Assembly (NCBI RefSeq): GCF_900185015.1
Contig: NZ_FXYD01000006.1
Location: 104,009 to 168,008, forward strand
DNA from: Octadecabacter ascidiaceicola
GTDB taxonomy: Bacteria > Pseudomonadota > Alphaproteobacteria > Rhodobacterales > Rhodobacteraceae
Length of the DNA: 64,000 nucleotides
Direction: 5' to 3'
This document shows positions 63,263 to 64,000 of this stretch, piece after piece (the first letter of the stretch is position 1; every line of letters begins with the position of its first letter). Under the pieces are notes generated by a model. It saw nothing but the letters and a program-made list of their open reading frames with translations. It was not told the DNA's origin and searched no databases. The position numbers and the translations under genes are program-made.

Positions 63263-63268
63263 ACTATA
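63263..63268 (-). promoter_or_regulatory. -10 element of leuL-leuA promoter (candidate)
   Basis: TATAGT on the minus strand, 7 nt upstream of the leader ATG. A good -35 is not evident (CTTTTC is the nearest at suitable spacing). If used, transcription would begin at or next to the leader start codon. Confidence 0.4.
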
Positions 63269-63361
63269 GCCCAGAGCGCGGAATTGAAAAGGGGGGATTT
63301 GCGGAAAAATCGAGCAGTGATTTCCGATGCACAACACGTACACAACCTGTACACATTGCGT

Positions 63362-63844
63362 ATGTACACGCGCACTGCCCCTAATCCGCCTTTTCGCCAA
63401 CTATTTCAGGACGATCCCGCATTAGCGGAGGCGTTTGATGTGATGTGTACAGCGTTTGCGGGGATGGAAGGGCGGATTGACCCACCTTCGTCGCTGAAAT
63501 CGATGACCTTGGAGAGCTTGCGTCGGACAGCAGGCGAGGCCGAGGTTTGGGCGGCGGGGGACCCGGTGATCGGCACCGTGGTCCTGACGCCAAAGGAGAA
63601 AGTTTTGTACGTCGGGAAACTGGCGGTGCTGGACCAACGCCGAGGTGTAGGGCGCGGGCTAATGGCGCTGGCCGAAGAACGGGCGGTGGCGCTGGGGTAT
63701 GAGTGGTTAGAGTTGGAAAGCCGTGTGGAACTGGTTGAAGTTCACGCGGTGTTCAAACGGCTGGGGTTTCGTGAGGTGATGCGAACGACGCATGAGGGGT
63801 ATCAAAGGCCGACGAGTGTGGTGTTTAGGAAGAGGGTTGGGTGA
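63362..63844 (+). CDS. GNAT-family N-acetyltransferase
   Basis: A 160-residue acetyltransferase from ATG 63362. The acetyl-CoA-binding segment is LYVGKLAVLDQRRGVGRGLMALAEERAVALGY (RRGVGRG as the Q/RxxGxG/A loop), followed by LELESRVELVEVHAVFKRLGF, the usual C-terminal strand-helix. The frame is open upstream to 63248, but that part overlaps the leu leader region and lacks similarity. It diverges from leuA. The acceptor substrate is unknown. Confidence 0.85.
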   Translation: MYTRTAPNPPFRQLFQDDPALAEAFDVMCTAFAGMEGRIDPPSSLKSMTLESLRRTAGEAEVWAAGDPVIGTVVLTPKEKVLYVGKLAVLDQRRGVGRGLMALAEERAVALGYEWLELESRVELVEVHAVFKRLGFREVMRTTHEGYQRPTSVVFRKRVG

Positions 63845-64000
63845 TGTGTATCCGCAGCGAAAGTCCGCTCTCAGTCGATTCTGTTGAAAAACAATGTGTT
63901 GCGAGCGCAGAAAGTACGATTCTCAACACAGCGCGAGCGCCTTTCTGATCAGGCTTTGCACGCTTGCTGCGGTGCAGGAAAGATCTTCGCTAGTTTGCGG
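63845..64000. other. Terminal non-coding stretch, possible insertion-sequence end
   Basis: No gene is supported in the last 156 bp. The segment TCGATTCTGTTGAAAAACA (63876-63894) resembles the terminal sequence of some transposons, and the sequence up to the edge could be the start of an element continuing outside. The resemblance is from memory and weak. Confidence 0.25.

Overview
The window looks like the chromosome of an alphaproteobacterium of the Rhodobacterales (roseobacter type). The reasons are the smo/mtl polyol operon in Rhodobacter order, the leuA - mreBCD - mrdA - rodA block, tight ATGA/TGATG/GTGA start-stop overlaps, and TTT and ABC uptake systems tied to catabolic operons. No rRNA, CRISPR array or complete insertion sequence is visible. 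There is one tRNA, tRNA-Gln(TTG).

Region 1 (1-21976) is a catabolic island for aromatic compounds. A leftward operon (IclR regulator, class III aminotransferase, MBL hydrolase, a PLP phospho-lyase-like protein, an APH-fold kinase, and an FAD aromatic hydroxylase cut by the window edge) diverges from a rightward run: TctC/TctB/TctA transporter, aldehyde dehydrogenase and a Tm-1-like protein. Next comes a MarR (HpaR-like) gene, then a coupled operon for homoprotocatechuate meta-cleavage (hpaF, hpaE, two unrelated ring-cleaving dioxygenases, gabD, an aromatic amino acid decarboxylase, hpaG-like, hpaH, hpaI). Together they suggest that aromatic amines, perhaps beta-hydroxylated ones, are turned into aryl acetaldehydes, oxidised to aryl acetates, hydroxylated, cleaved, and delivered as pyruvate plus succinate.

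Region 2 (22018-37423) is an amino-sugar island. A GntR regulator and a GH20 hexosaminidase read rightward; an ABC sugar importer, oxidoreductase, NagB-II-like and AgaS-like SIS proteins, ROK kinase, AgaZ/KbaZ, NagA, CutC and an MFS carrier read leftward. The gene set fits use of both GlcNAc and GalNAc.

Region 3 (37424-45650) is the sorbitol/mannitol operon smoE-F-G-K-smoS-mtlK under a LacI-type regulator. The fructokinase expected after mtlK survives only as a degraded remnant next to the hexosaminidase gene.

Region 4 (45650-47820) is a decayed integrative element of about 1.9 kb. It is flanked by a 19-bp direct repeat of the 3' end of tRNA-Gln and holds a zinc-ribbon membrane protein, two small ORFs (one with its start codon inside a perfect hairpin) and an integrase N-terminal remnant.

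Region 5 (47882-64000) is mostly core genome: MscS channel, kdsA, capsule export kpsE/kpsT, a uracil-DNA glycosylase-like protein, SseB, ghrA, the rod-shape genes rodA-mrdA-mreD-mreC-mreB, an exported protein, and leuA. leuA is preceded by an 18-residue leucine-rich leader peptide and a hairpin that look like an attenuator. A GNAT acetyltransferase and a possible IS end close the window.
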